Positions 36,280 through 47,719 of a stretch of 64,000 nt of DNA are shown piece after piece. The translations under genes and the position numbers were made by a program. Position 1 is the stretch's first letter. Every line of letters begins with the position of its first letter. The DNA comes from Homalodisca vitripennis (taxonomy: Eukaryota > Arthropoda > Insecta > Hemiptera > Cicadellidae): positions 49,788,501-49,852,500 of the forward strand of contig NC_060208.1 of assembly GCF_021130785.1 (NCBI RefSeq). Direction: 5' to 3'. Under the pieces are notes generated by a model. It was not told the origin of the DNA. It did not search any database and saw only the letters and a list, made by a program, of their open reading frames with translations.

Positions 36280-38565
36280 TTTTAAGGAAATTTAACGACC
36301 TCTCTAAAACATGAACTTATTTATGTTTTAATAAACATAATTAATGACTCAAATTAATCATCAATCTTTGTATTTTCAATATACATGCTGTACTTTCCTG
36401 AAACCGCTAACATGACTAAAACTCCAGTTGATCTGACTGAAACAAGTGTTATGAACCAATGTTCCGAATGGTGGCAACACTTGATATGTCAACTTATATT
36501 GGATTATAAAAAGTGTATACAAAGAAAAATTCAAATTTAGTTTAGAAAAGGCAATCCAGGATATATAAACATGTCAGGTTTGGCTTTCTTGGATATCTAG
36601 AATAATAATTTTTTAAATTGAAAATCTGAATAAGTCAATTTAGCTTTTTCTGACCTCTGGATAAATAAACAAAATACACCTATTTGCCCGAATCAATAGT
36701 TGTTACGTCTACATATCAAGTTATTGCTACTACTATTCCCTCTATTATTGACAAATAGATTTAAGCATAGTCTGTTCCTCCGTTATTTAAGAAAATTTGG
36801 AACATTTGGCATATTAGATCCTCATGCCATTCTATAGATCTCAATGAGATGAAAAGGCGGGGCTAATAGCTCAATTAATAAAAAAGAACTCTCGACATAT
36901 CAAAATATGGCATTTGATTACAGAATTAGTTTTTTTATCTTAATCTTTTGATTTATGACCTAGATTTGTGATAGTGATCACTTATTTGGATTATTTATTT
37001 CATAAGCTGTTGATTAGTATAAAATATTAGAACACGTAATTATGTGGTAGTTTGAATTGGTTTAAATTCAATTCAATTGGTTGAAACGCAATAGGTTTAA
37101 ATTTTAGTGGTTATTATACGTGATCGGTAGAAAACATTGCGTAAAAAAACAGGTGATTAAACGTTCAGAGAACTTTAAGCCAAATTAAAACACTCCATTC
37201 GTATTTTTATATATGATTATATGGATCTTACTGTATTTCTAAAAAAAATTCTAATTTATATGCAACAATGTTTACTGCAGAAAAGTAAAACCATATTTTC
37301 TTTAAATATAACAATATACAATATTTATGAATTGAACATGTGTCTCAATAAAGTATGGTTTAACACTTTTATAAAGAAGTTTTTACTTATTTGTGTTTTT
37401 AACTCGTAGTATATTAATTTGGAGACGAATATGTACTGTAAATACTTATTTATGCTTTGATACCTCAAAATTTATATACAGTAGAAGTTAAGTCTCGTGA
37501 TATTTTAGTTATACATCTTCAGTAGTTCAGAATAAACCTTGAAGACAGACAGATGGTAAACAGCCGCGACCCCTCTGAGTGTCTGAAGCTCAGTAACTAA
37601 ACTTGGAATATAAAGCCATAAATTTCATCTCATTTTTAATCCAATGACATGTCACCATTTATTTATTTAAACGTTTATTTCAATCATTAGCTGATTTACA
37701 TATTATCTTTAATAATTAATATGTTATTATTTGATGTTAAATCACAGTAATAGTCTCAAAATACCTATTACTTTAATTTTTGTTCACAAGATAATACATA
37801 ATTAAACAACTTCTACAAGCTTAATAAATTTATTTTCTCGTTTCTACAAGCTAAAATTGTATATGAACTACGACTATATATTATTACGAGTTTTTCATTC
37901 GCTATTCAAACTACATGGATTAAATATTAATGTTTCAAGACACAGCAAATGGCTGTTGTCAGTGACCAAATGAGAAGTACAAAACGATCGGTAGACTCAA
38001 AGGCATAATTTTCAGTTGGACGTCAGCTGGACAGGAAGTTCCTGATAAGTAGCCGGAAGTCGTTATCGTGCTTCTGATCTCAATCGGTTTTGTACCATCT
38101 GTAAAGTCACAGATGATACTTATATCATCTGTGATGATTATTAGATCATCCGAAGATAGTTTAGAACTTAAAAAATATGCTGGACCTAAAACACTTTCAT
38201 ATTTAGTGTATTTTAATATAACCTATTTATCAAGCAAAATATGTTGATATTTTAGAAGCCGCATCTGTTACAACACTTCGTGATTTCTCAAAATGTGGTA
38301 AAAGATCTCGAAATCTGTTTTGTTTATTAAGTTAAAGGATCAATTAAATTGCCCATAAAAACTGGGCTTGTACTTTGATTTTTTTAGCGAACTGCGGTTG
38401 GATTCTATTGGATTTACACTGGCCGTCCCCTAAATGTGTTGTACAACTCTGTATACTGATCGGTTTTATATAACAAATCTCAAAATTTTAGTAGTATACC
38501 TGTATTATGTCGCTGAAATACCGTAGAAGGGAGACATTTAATTCACTTAATAATTTTTTATGAGT
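36280..38565. other. AT-rich non-coding stretch
   Basis: No supported gene. A 28-bp hairpin (TCACAGATGAT / ATCATCTGTGA) lies at about 38107-38135. Confidence 0.5.
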
Positions 38566-38572
38566 AACTATT

Positions 38573-38783
38573 ATGTCATGTATCCGTAATTCATTTGATG
38601 AAGAAGCAATGAGAATAGCAGCAATTATTAGGAACATCAATCTCAATATTTTAAAAAGGTTCGGAATGTGATTTAAATATAACAAAACAAGGGTACGAAA
38701 GGCCAAAAAGCAGTCATTACAAAGGAAGGAAGAATTCAAAGCAGAAACAAGAAGGCAGTACAATGGTGACTATGATGGCCCAG
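38573..38783 (+). pseudogene. Coding-like exon with one stop and a strong donor
   Basis: From ATG at 38573 one frame reads MSCIRNSFDEEAMRIAAIIR..., hits a single TGA at 38669-38671, then continues in the same frame with a basic, Gln/Glu-rich stretch ending RRQYNGDYDGP at a consensus donor CAG|GTAAGT (38784). The part after the TGA is strikingly protein-like. The opposite strand holds a 91-codon hydrophobic open frame over the same bases, so strand is uncertain. Either a decayed exon on plus or chance; no family recognised. Confidence 0.2.
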
Positions 38784-39014
38784 GTAAGTTCTAAAATGTC
38801 ATCTTTTGCACAACGTTTGTAATCTTTTTTTAAATCGTGATAACCCGGAAACCACCATTTAAGAATAACTTTCCTTTATTTTTATTCCAGATCTAAGGGG
38901 GCTGACATTCTAATTTCGGCTGCAGTTCAGAATAGAGCCTTATTTATAGCAGACGTATTAATATGACCTGTATAGAAAAATTTGGATTTTATAATATATA
39001 TATATATATATATA

Positions 39015-39870
39015 CAGGGTGTATATTATGTCTGGAAACACCCAAATATATCCTTTAATAATTTAAATATAAATTTGAAACCTCTTACAATCGTGATAGA
39101 GATTGGGCATCTACTTTTTGGAACAATGTTTTGTTATGTCACACCAACGGGGGACGTCCTGCCGAGGGTATCGTGAATATTCTTAATGGAAGCCTATACC
39201 TTGTGATACATAATTTTAAAGGTAATAGCTTACTGAATTGAATGCCACAAACCGCATCTCAAAGGAATTATTCTATCAGAAAATAGAGCATTTTTAGTAT
39301 TGAAAATTTACTGATGTTCAACAATGTAATTTTAACATGGTTCTTGCCACAAAATGTGTTACACTAATTTTTTAAATGTTCAATTAAAATAAAATAAACA
39401 ATTTATTTTTAAGCTGGTTTTCATTGGTACAAATTTACCAGTTTTTTATTACAATGAATAAAACTTATGAGTCACTTTCTCTGATTACTTATGAATCTGT
39501 ACTTGGTGTTTTCCAGTCAGCAGGAAGGTTTAAAGAGACAAAGGTCACTAGCCTATGAGAAACATTATTGTGTTATTAATCATCTGGTCTACAGGTTTCA
39601 GTTTGTTGAGCATGGAGCTTTCACTAGACAGGTCTAAGCTTGGGAATTACAAGTAAGCTATTACCTTTAAAATTATGTATCACAAGGTATAGGCTTCCAT
39701 TAAGAATATTCACGATACCCTCGGCAGGACGTCCCCCGTTGGTGTGACATAACAAAACATTGTTCCAAAAAAGTAGATGCCCAATCTCTATCACGATTGT
39801 AAGAGGTTTTCAAATTTATATTTAAATTATTAAAGGATATATTTGGGTGTTTCCAGACATAATATACACC

Positions 39871-39873
<3 letters not shown>
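39015..39873. mobile_element. TA-flanked DNA element with 220-bp inverted repeats
   Basis: Arms 39015-39234 and 39652-39873 are nearly identical reverse complements beginning CAGGGTGTATATTATGTCTG and ending with the mirror. Both outer ends abut (TA)n, consistent with the TA target site of Tc1/mariner-type elements. The 417-bp centre has no transposase and is AT-rich. The two 62-72 codon frames spanning the arms are mirror images of each other, not genes. Class assignment is by termini only. Confidence 0.8.
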
Positions 39874-39916
<43 letters not shown>

Positions 39917-40007
39917 AAACATTTTTACAAATAAAATAAAACCATTGTTTATGTGTACCTAACCTTAACATTTTCTAATTTTGTTACAGTAACTTCAATA
40001 TATACTA

Positions 40008-40325
40008 CAAGGTTGGGAAAAAATTCGAAAACCATAGATGAACTAGTTTTTTATTACAAGTACAAATGCACATAAATGTACTCCCATAAGGAATGCAGGT
40101 AGGGCGTTCCAGCAGATTTTTCCCCTTAAGCTTCAAAACATTCAACAGTCCGCCGTCTCTAAACGTAATATGATAGTAAAATATTTCGTTCAAGACTGCA
40201 GAAATTATAACTTGTAAAAATTTTTACTTTTACTGCTATCCGAAATAAACAATAAAATAATTGTTTGTTTGTGTTTAAAGAAAGAAAAAATCCCAATATA
40301 TTTCCAAAGAGTTCGTAACACCTTG
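40008..40325. mobile_element. Short TA-flanked MITE-like element
   Basis: A 318-bp segment begins TA|CAAGGTTGGG and ends ACACCTTG|TA, a short terminal inverted repeat with flanking TA. It lies 130 bp from the longer TA-flanked element. The interior has no transposase. Confidence 0.45.
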
Positions 40326-40329
40326 TATA

Positions 40330-41254
40330 ATATAATAAGTGCATACTATGTGCCGACTTGTAAAACGATGTTTTTAATTACGGTATTTAACAAGATAAAC
40401 TACAGATATATTGAATCTCACGCCTTCTACTTATCATAATGAAAGTAACTAAGTTTATTAAATATTAAAGTTTATAAATGTTTTCATTTTATACCAATAA
40501 TAAACTCACAGGTTATTACTAGTAATATAGTCTCATTATTAATTTTCTAGTATTTAGTAACGGCACTCTGTTACTATCCTAACTGTAAAATAAAATATTT
40601 ATACCAAATTACAAAATCGTATATTCGAGGCTTTAGTAATATTGTAATGTTATTTGTTTGATGTTTTATGATATTTTATTCTTATGTAGCACAATTAATA
40701 TTAAAAAAATAATACTTTGAAAGACAAAACCCATTTTTTATGGCTCTGTTCTTACATATATATACACAAGTACGCCACACTTCATAGTACTGGGTGTACT
40801 GAGGTAGTAAGCAACATTTCTGATTTGAAATTTTCCAAGTAATCTCATTGAACATGTTTAAAATTTATACCCAATTTCATTTATTAGAAGTCCTGTAGAG
40901 AAACAGACAGTCGTAGAACCATAGACAATGCACCATAGAACTAATTTTTGTAGAAATTAGGTACCGGTATACTAGAAAATTTAAAGTCTACATCTTTCTC
41001 ATCATATCCTGCCACATGATACATTAAGATGTTAACTAATTGAACTGGATATCATATCATTGTTAAATAAATTCAATTTCTCCACCAAGACACAATAAAA
41101 TGATTTTGTATGTGTTGGGATAGTTAGGCTACATCTGTTAATATGCCATATGATATATTCTCCTATGGGTGTATTGAGCGTGCTACAAATTTATTTATTA
41201 TGATATTTTCTCTTTGTCACCATAGTTACCCATACGGCCAAAGTAAAAATGTTT
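40330..41254. other. AT-rich non-coding stretch
   Basis: No supported gene or repeat. Confidence 0.45.
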
Positions 41255-41380
41255 TCTAAAACTCTGCCAAATCCCATGGAGTTACATAAACCATCATCGA
41301 ACTTAGTGTTCCTCATCTAGAAATGAAGCTTCATGCACAATTTCAAGTTTGTAGGTCAGTTGGTATTTTAGATATCGTGT
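41255..41380 (+). repeat. Dispersed repeat family E, copy 2 of 2
   Basis: Matches 22035-22140; includes GCCAAATCCCATGGAGTTAC and a trailing GTAGACAGACAG tract typical of decayed interspersed repeats. Confidence 0.6.
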
Positions 41381-42190
41381 AGACAGACAGAAATATATAA
41401 ATAAAGTTTTATAACCCAACGAATGGTAGGATTCGCTAAACCTCAGCCAATAAATCAAAACATAAATTATTCAATGACTATTTATGACATATCCACACAG
41501 AATATTTATGAGTATATTTTAAGTGGTAAAAGAAATTATTAAAGAAATTTCATGTTGGATGATAAAAAATTTTTCTAATATGTGAAAAAGTATCGTTTAA
41601 AAAATGTCTAAATAAGAAAAATTTATGCATTGAAGAAAGTGTTTTACTTTGTGTTAAACTGAAAAAATAGTTAATTTAAATGGAGAATACAATAAAAAAT
41701 AATTATTTTAAAAATAAAGCGCACACTGATTGCGCTGTGTGTATTGCTTGGAAGGGATCTGAAAACTCTAAATAAAGTGTATACATTTATAGAAAAAGTA
41801 ACTTTTATTTAGATGTGCATTATTGCATATGACTAGTGTAGTGTAATGGGCAGGCAATAAACGGTTTCAAAGTACTTGGCAGTTTAATGAAACTTATATA
41901 TAATACTTAAAATATTATACTGATGTAGCTTCAATTACTATTTTAAAACGAGAGACTTTATTTTCTTTATTAACATACAAAAACAAATTTTTATTAAGTA
42001 TTTTAATATTCAAAACATCCGCGAAGTTTCAACATAATTTTACTGGCAATAATGTTTTAACTGTTCTAGCCCCTTAACCCACATTATATATAATACACTG
42101 GTAATGTCTCGTTAATAAATTCCAGAGTAATATAACAATATGGACTTTAAGGGATAGAAAAGATAGGTTCAAGTAATGATGCAAACTCAC

Positions 42191-42456
42191 CGTCATTTTT
42201 CTAGCTTTATGCCTGGTATCATCCAAGAGGGGAAGGACACTTCCAGCTCGTTGAGGACCTCCAGGGCTGTGGTGGAGTCCATGGAAGAACGGTTCATTTA
42301 CGATGCCTCTCTCTTGTCATTAACAACAGCCACTGATATCCGGGATGGCACAGGTTGCAGGAAATCCATCTGTCTATTGCACACGAGACAATGTACAAAG
42401 TGGCACTGCTACTGCAACCGCATTCACAGAGGACATCGGGACCCAAGACGGGACTA
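42191..42456 (-). other. Candidate second exon of a host gene (5' UTR plus start)
   Basis: Minus-strand exon bounded upstream by an excellent acceptor (CAATTTTCCCTTTTGCTGTAG, shown in part as TTTTCCCTTTTGCTGTAG) and downstream by ACG|GTGAGT at 42189-42191. It is GC-rich against its flanks. It holds a 34-codon ORF (42193-42297) whose TGA overlaps a second ATG (ATGA at 42193-42196) that would leave MT before the donor. So the main coding start may be that last ATG, with the short ORF acting as an upstream ORF. Downstream exons would lie below 42190 and were not identified. The product is unknown. Confidence 0.35.
42193..42297 (-). CDS. 34-residue upstream ORF in candidate gene leader
   Basis: Reads MNRSSMDSTTALEVLNELEV then SFPSWMIPGIKLEK and stops. 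A TAA precedes the ATG immediately, so the start is clear. Composition is protein-like (Glu, Leu, Ser, Thr, Met) rather than AT-driven. Because its stop overlaps a following ATG in the pattern ATGA, it may be a regulatory uORF; alternatively it is the real small protein. No family is recognised. Confidence 0.3.
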   Translation of the reverse strand: MNRSSMDSTTALEVLNELEVSFPSWMIPGIKLEK

Positions 42457-42589
42457 CTACAGCAAAAGGGAAAATTGACACTTTGTTAAAATATCGCTTA
42501 TCACTAAGCAAGGCAGCTAAATATAGGTCACACAAGATAAAACCAATAAATATATAAAGTAAGGGGGGGGGGGTTCAATACTCACGCAC

Positions 42590-42785
42590 CTTGGTAGAGA
42601 GAAAAAAGAAAACTCTGCTACTTCTTAACGCGGCGAGTTCCAAGATAGGACCACAACTACAACGAGAAGACAAAGGGAGAGCGAGAGAGACCTTTATCAA
42701 GCTGCCGCGTTTGGAGCCTGTCATGATCAGATCTGAATGTGCTTCGTGGATCAATTATGTGGTCGATACTTGGACTTTACATATA
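42590..42785 (-). other. Candidate first (non-coding) exon
   Basis: The minus-strand segment ends CTACCAAG|GTGCGTGAG at 42590, a good donor; the 133-nt intron 42457-42589 would join it to the 42191-42456 exon. The exon is GC-richer than its flanks and contains CT-rich sequence (TCTCTCGCTCTCCC), common in 5' UTRs. The transcription start is not defined; no clear TATA box was seen. Confidence 0.3.
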
Positions 42786-42799
42786 TTCACATCCGCGTA

Positions 42800-45775
42800 A
42801 ACTGATAAAAAACCTCGTTTTTGAACAGCCAGGAGAATCTCAAAATAAATGTATTAGCTAAAAACAAATGTTTCGTAACCATTATGACACATTTCGTATA
42901 TCACATTTGGAGGATAAACTAAAACAAACTACAGAGAATATTTAGAACAAATATGTAATATTTTTATGAATGTTATCGTGCTGTAAACACTGTGAGGTGG
43001 GAGATATCTGGTCTGGCTGGTAGCCTAATTGACTATTGATTCTGCATGAGGTTATCACACAGCAAGATATCGCGTTTCTACACACCGAGGTAGTTTTCAA
43101 AAAGTGTATCTGCATATTTCTGCCTTGCTCTAGATGTGAGTTACATCGATAACGTATTCCTAAATGTTACACTTTACACAATTTAGGTTTAACGCACTCT
43201 ATTCCATTCTTATCAGCTATAACAAAGAGACAAGCTAAATTGGAGCCAAAATAGATGTAAATACTACTGTAATATCCAAACCAGTAATCAATTAGTTGAT
43301 AAGATTCTTTGAATTTTCATTCATCAACACATAAATGTAATAATTAATTTTCATGAAACATTTATATTCTATAGCAAAATTGAAAAATCGACATTTTTTA
43401 TAATCTTTTTTACTGGCTAATGTGATATTCAGTTTTTGCAACCATTGAAATAGTAAAATAATATAGGCCGTTACTTTACAATCCGATATATAAAGGGTTA
43501 AAACTCAAATTTAATTACAAACGTATATGTTTTGTGTCAGTATCAAGTTACTTGATCATTAGTACTACTATTATAACGTACTTGTATAATATTTGCTATG
43601 CGTTTAATAATCCGTTATTAACAAAACAGCAAACTGTCCGCAGCAAACGTTATAATAAGATACAGTTACGAATATAACTCTGTATTCTCGTAATTTTTCA
43701 AATCATAGCATCAAAGTCACTCTAAATCAACCACCAAAACCAAGTCTATTACAGAGTCAATTAAAAGTGTTAAACAAGTTACCGGTATCAATTCAGAAAA
43801 AATATGACACATTCAGAACTTTGTTTGTGAGCGGGTTGAAGTGAAACAACTTGAGTTTTACTCCATAAGAACAACTGTAAACCTCAAATACATCAAACTC
43901 CTTATTCTTTTCACGTACAGTCATCTCAAACATACTCGTATAATCAGTATGTATTAAAACAATTTTAAAGGTTTGAAATTATTTTTGTGAACAGTAAATA
44001 AAATGATCAAAATATCCAAAGACTGTTGCATGCTTATTAAATACATGTTTAAAGAAGAAATGTAACGAAACTTTACAATAAAATATAAAAAAGCGAATGT
44101 GTTTGTAGTTTAACACTGTTATTATTGAGGTAATGTAATGTGGTTGCAAGTCCATTACATTGTAAAGTCGTTTATTAATAAACTACCGATAACGCATTTT
44201 TCCTCAGTCAAATATTTTACTGATATAAATTAAACGCCCGCATATCCCTTGATGCAATGTAGCATTTAAACGTTATTGCCTATTCAGATTTCTGTATGCA
44301 AATCGCCCATAGCGGTAATTATAAATAAACTCAGTCATAATACCTTACACAATAGTAAATGGAATATCCCATTTAATTACGTGGAGGTATGAACACAAAG
44401 CTGTGAAGTAATATTAATTCACAAAGTTAATTTACTGGAAATAATTAATTAACAACAATACTTGTGTTTCTACAACTATACAGCGATGGAATACTCCCAC
44501 TTTGTATTCACTGCATTAATAGAAAAATTATTTCATTTCAGCAATTCCCATTGCTATGTATTTCGTAATATTCCCTTTCTTACAAACAAGAACAAGGAAC
44601 AAGATGACGGGGTCAAAACTTAAAAAAAATAAATAATAAAAAACTCGTTAATATAAGTGATATAAACAAATATTCGTGGTTAAAAAGACTGTGTACAATG
44701 CTAAAGTGGGGTAAAATAATAATAGAATGATACATATGCATACAGTTTCACGATATAAAAATATGCTAAACCATTCTACGAATATAAGTCCTGTCCCACT
44801 TTATTTGTGTTTTTTACTTAACGATTAATATACCATAAATAGCTAATCATATTAGCATGTGTGATATATTATTGTCAATTGTCTTATGAACAAAGGGGGG
44901 GGATTTCAAAGTGGTATTTATTTGAATTTCTTTTATATTTCAAAATTCAATAAATGCCTGTATTACAAATTAAAGCAATTAATTGACTGTAAATATTTTC
45001 TCAGAAAAGAAATACTACTCACGTTATAAAAATATACGTCATAAAAATTTATTTCTATCCCACAATTAAAATTATCTTAAAATTAATTTTTATAATGTAT
45101 CCACCTTGCCAAATTAGTAATATTTAACTCTTTTACACAACTTATGTACAATAAATATATAGTAGAACGATAGAAGTTTTGAAATATAGTTTTATCAGTG
45201 TAGAACAAGATAATCTGAATCATTCAAAAATTAATGTACTCACAAACCTAAATATTTATCAGAGGAAACGCATTAAAAAAAACAACTAGTGTGATCAATA
45301 TTAATGTATTTATTCCTTTGTAACTATCCATATTTGTACCGCAGGAAACTTTATTTCTAGCATTTTTTTTCTTTTCTCTATACATCTAGATTTCTTATGG
45401 TCCAAACATAAGATAACATCCTTCAGACTATTGTAAAACGTAAATATATGTTTTACACGTTTGTTTGGTGTTACAGTAGGACTTAATTTGTTTCATATTT
45501 AAAACAATTATATTTCTAAAGTTTCACTAACATTCACCACCTAGGGAGTGAAAGCCGTGAAATTACGAGAATTGTGTGTGTGTAAAATGTATTTTTATAT
45601 TATAACTGCCTGAGACACATAGGATAAACTGTTAACGATAATATAATACATAATATTTTTTAATATACTATCGGCGTTTATAACATTTGCAAGTATTCAT
45701 CGAAGGATGGAATTTTAAGTTGACAGCTGAAAATTCTGAAGTTTTCTTAAAATTTCCACTTTAATGTTATCAATA
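42800..45775. other. AT-rich non-coding stretch
   Basis: No supported gene. If the 42 kb gene start is real this is its upstream region. No repeat structure stands out. Confidence 0.45.
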
Positions 45776-46210
45776 TCCTAATAATATTATAAATGCGGAA
45801 GTATCTTTTTTGGTTTACTTTTACGTATAACATATTCAACCGATTGTACTGAAATTTTTCATGGACACTCTTAGGATCCATGGCATGAATATAGGCATAT
45901 TCTTATTTCGAACATATCTGCGGAATACGGCCTAGTGACCCCTAAAAACTGTTGGTTTGTAAAGTTGCGAAATATTGATTGAAAGAGCATGTTAAATATA
46001 ATCAACTGTTCAGAGTAAACATTGTATTATGACAGTGCTGTCATATGTTTATTCATTTAACTACTATTTTCAATATGTTTCGTTTAATAGAGTCAAAGCA
46101 TAACAAAAGTAACAAACACTTCTTATTTCAACATCGTGGCAACAAGGCAAAATTAATTTAATTTATTTAATGAACTAAATTGTGAATGTGTACATATACT
46201 GGTTTTCTTA
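45776..46210 (+). mobile_element. Helitron-like 5' fragment, interrupted
   Basis: Starts A|TCCTAATAATATTATAAATG and keeps ACCGATTGTACTGAAATTTT, CATGGACACTCTTAGGATCC and GTGGCAACAAGGCAAAA blocks shared with the other copies. It is cut at 46210 by the Harbinger element; TTTTCTTA before and GACATTGTGAGGCAACATA after the insertion resemble one continuous TTTTCTTGATCGTGACAAC-like block of the family, so the Helitron-like sequence probably resumes for a short distance after 47688. Confidence 0.5.
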
Positions 46211-46406
46211 AGGGGCCCATACACGGTGTATGAGTTATATTGAAAGCCAAAAACTGGTTGTGCAATATATTGAATGAAGTCAAAAAGTTTATAAATCTAT
46301 TGTAAAATCTTGCAAATATTGAGTCGTGTATGAGCAGTATTGCGCAATATCCTGCGAATTCTCCGTTGGTTATCTTGTTCTGATCCAGTCTAGTTCTGAG
46401 GCAGCG

Positions 46407-46811
46407 ATGGCGAACACCGATGAAAGGAAGTTTTTATTGGAGGTTATTGAAGTGTACCGTTCGTTACCGGCATTGTGGGATAATAAGTGCAAGGATTATT
46501 CAAACAGGATAGAGAAAAACGAGCAGTACGACGAACTACTACAGAAGTACAACGAAAGATATCCGGAAGCTGACAGGAAGGCACCGGTGAAGAAAATAAA
46601 TTCTCTTCGAACTAATTTCCGGAAAGAGTTCAGACGCATAAAAAACTCTGAAAAAAGTGGTGCTGGTACAGACGAAGTACTTGAGCCTACATTGTGGTAC
46701 TTTGATGAAATGAAATTCTTGATTGATTTAGAAGAACCTACAGATTCTGCAAATACCATGTTAGACGATGAAGAGATAGATGGAAATGAATTAAATATAA
46801 CACCGGTATAA
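46407..46811 (+). CDS. Harbinger-associated MADF (Myb/SANT-like) DNA-binding protein
   Basis: A 134-residue protein from the in-frame ATG at 46407 (MANTDERKFLLEVIEVYRSL); the open frame extends further upstream but without a better start. Residues about 8-110 form a MADF-type domain: a LLEVIEVYRSLPALWD-like first helix, YSNRIEKNEQYDELLQKY, the KKINSLRTNFRKEFRRIKNS basic helix, and WYFDEMKFLID. In Harbinger elements this protein partners the transposase, helping nuclear import and binding to the element's ends; this is family knowledge, not shown here. The acidic tail (MLDDEEIDGNELN) ends soon after the domain, shorter than many relatives, so the C-terminus may be deleted or continue by splicing at ACCG|GTATAAGT. 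Confidence 0.8.
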   Translation: MANTDERKFLLEVIEVYRSLPALWDNKCKDYSNRIEKNEQYDELLQKYNERYPEADRKAPVKKINSLRTNFRKEFRRIKNSEKSGAGTDEVLEPTLWYFDEMKFLIDLEEPTDSANTMLDDEEIDGNELNITPV

Positions 46812-46887
46812 GTAGTACAACTGTTTATTACTGTATTATGCAAGTGAACAAATTGTGCATACAGTTATAATAGGGTCCTGTAGTGTT

Positions 46888-47547
46888 TCATACGAAGTTA
46901 TACTGCCAAGAAACTTCACCCTCGTTATTAAAGTAATCACAAAACTGATCTCTTACAGATTTAGCATAGTTACTTGCATTCCGATGTCGGATACCTTGTA
47001 GTGCTACTGGTTGAATAACGTCCCTCCAGGACCCGTTAACAATTTGGCCCTATTCGAGTACCTCTGTATCAACATTGCCTCTACAAATGTAAATACTTGT
47101 AGCTTTTTGTCTTAGGTAGTTATGCATCATGGTAATAGCATCACAGGTTTCAACAACAATTCTCCCAATAGCTTGTGGAGAAATAGCACTTGTAAATTTT
47201 AGGTCTTCAAACGAATTTCCTGTAGCAAGATAGCGTAAAGTTATTGACAAACGTTGGCTTGGGGGAATAGCATCTTTCATAGCAGTATCTTTTTTTCTAA
47301 TATGAGGCTCAACCAATTGCAATAACTGATCAAATGACTCTGTATCTAATCTGACAAAGTTCTTAAAATCATTGGGTTCATCTGTACGAAGGTCATTCAG
47401 CAGTATTTCATGAGTAAACTGGTTCCTTCTTTTTAACCACTCCTTGATCCATACCCGCTTCTTTCTCTTCTTTGGCTTCACTAACAATGCGACCACAACA
47501 CACGCTGCAGCATCCACATCACACATAACTAAAACTAACTTTACCAT
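46888..47547 (-). pseudogene. Harbinger transposase remnant lacking DDE core
   Basis: From ATG at 47547 the minus-strand frame gives the typical N-terminus of a Harbinger/HARBI1-type transposase: a Lys/Arg cluster then VWIKEWLKRRNQF, a FVRLDTESFDQLLQLVEPHI block, RLSITLRYLATGNSFEDLKF, and a helix-turn-helix-like AIGRIVVETCDAI. It stops at TAG about 160 codons in. Beyond the TAG the same frame continues with the family's C-terminal signature (NGSWRDVIQPVALQGIRHRN, then DQFCDYFNNEGEVSWQ) to TGA at 46888. Thus the middle, holding the catalytic Asp-Asp-Glu residues, has been deleted with the junction near 47050 and the ends kept in frame. Non-functional as a transposase, but the N-terminal DNA-binding part might still be expressed. 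Confidence 0.85.
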
Positions 47548-47719
47548 ACACGGCACACGAACTGCCTTGCCCCTCGGTAATTTTGATCACTCTGATTGCG
47601 CAAAATTATTGAACTGTGTGTGTCCGATCCTTCAATATCATTGCGCAATATATTGCACAATAATATTGATCGTGTTTGGGCCCCTTTAGACATTGTGAGG
47701 CAACATATTTAAAGTACCT

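Larger units (their letters stand above)
46211..47685. mobile_element. PIF/Harbinger transposon, internally deleted
   Basis: A 1475-bp element flanked by the 3-bp duplication TTA (46208-46210 and 47686-47688), the target site of PIF/Harbinger transposons. Terminal inverted repeats are AGGGGCCCATACACGGT on the left and AGGGGCCCAAACACGAT read inward from the right. Inside the ends, TTGTGCAATATATTG occurs on the left and inverted on the right, so the subterminal regions are also paired. It carries the family's two convergent genes: a MADF/Myb-like accessory gene on plus and a transposase on minus. The transposase has lost its catalytic core, so the copy cannot move on its own. Confidence 0.92.

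Noticed and set aside
38982..39918. Two similar short proteins on opposite strands
   Set aside because: They are the same sequence in the two arms of an inverted-repeat element.
42345..42557. Plus-strand Thr/Ala-rich frame
   Set aside because: It overlaps the better supported minus-strand exon, and no splice or start signal supports it.
46496..46843. 115-codon frame on minus
   Set aside because: Antisense shadow of the MADF gene.
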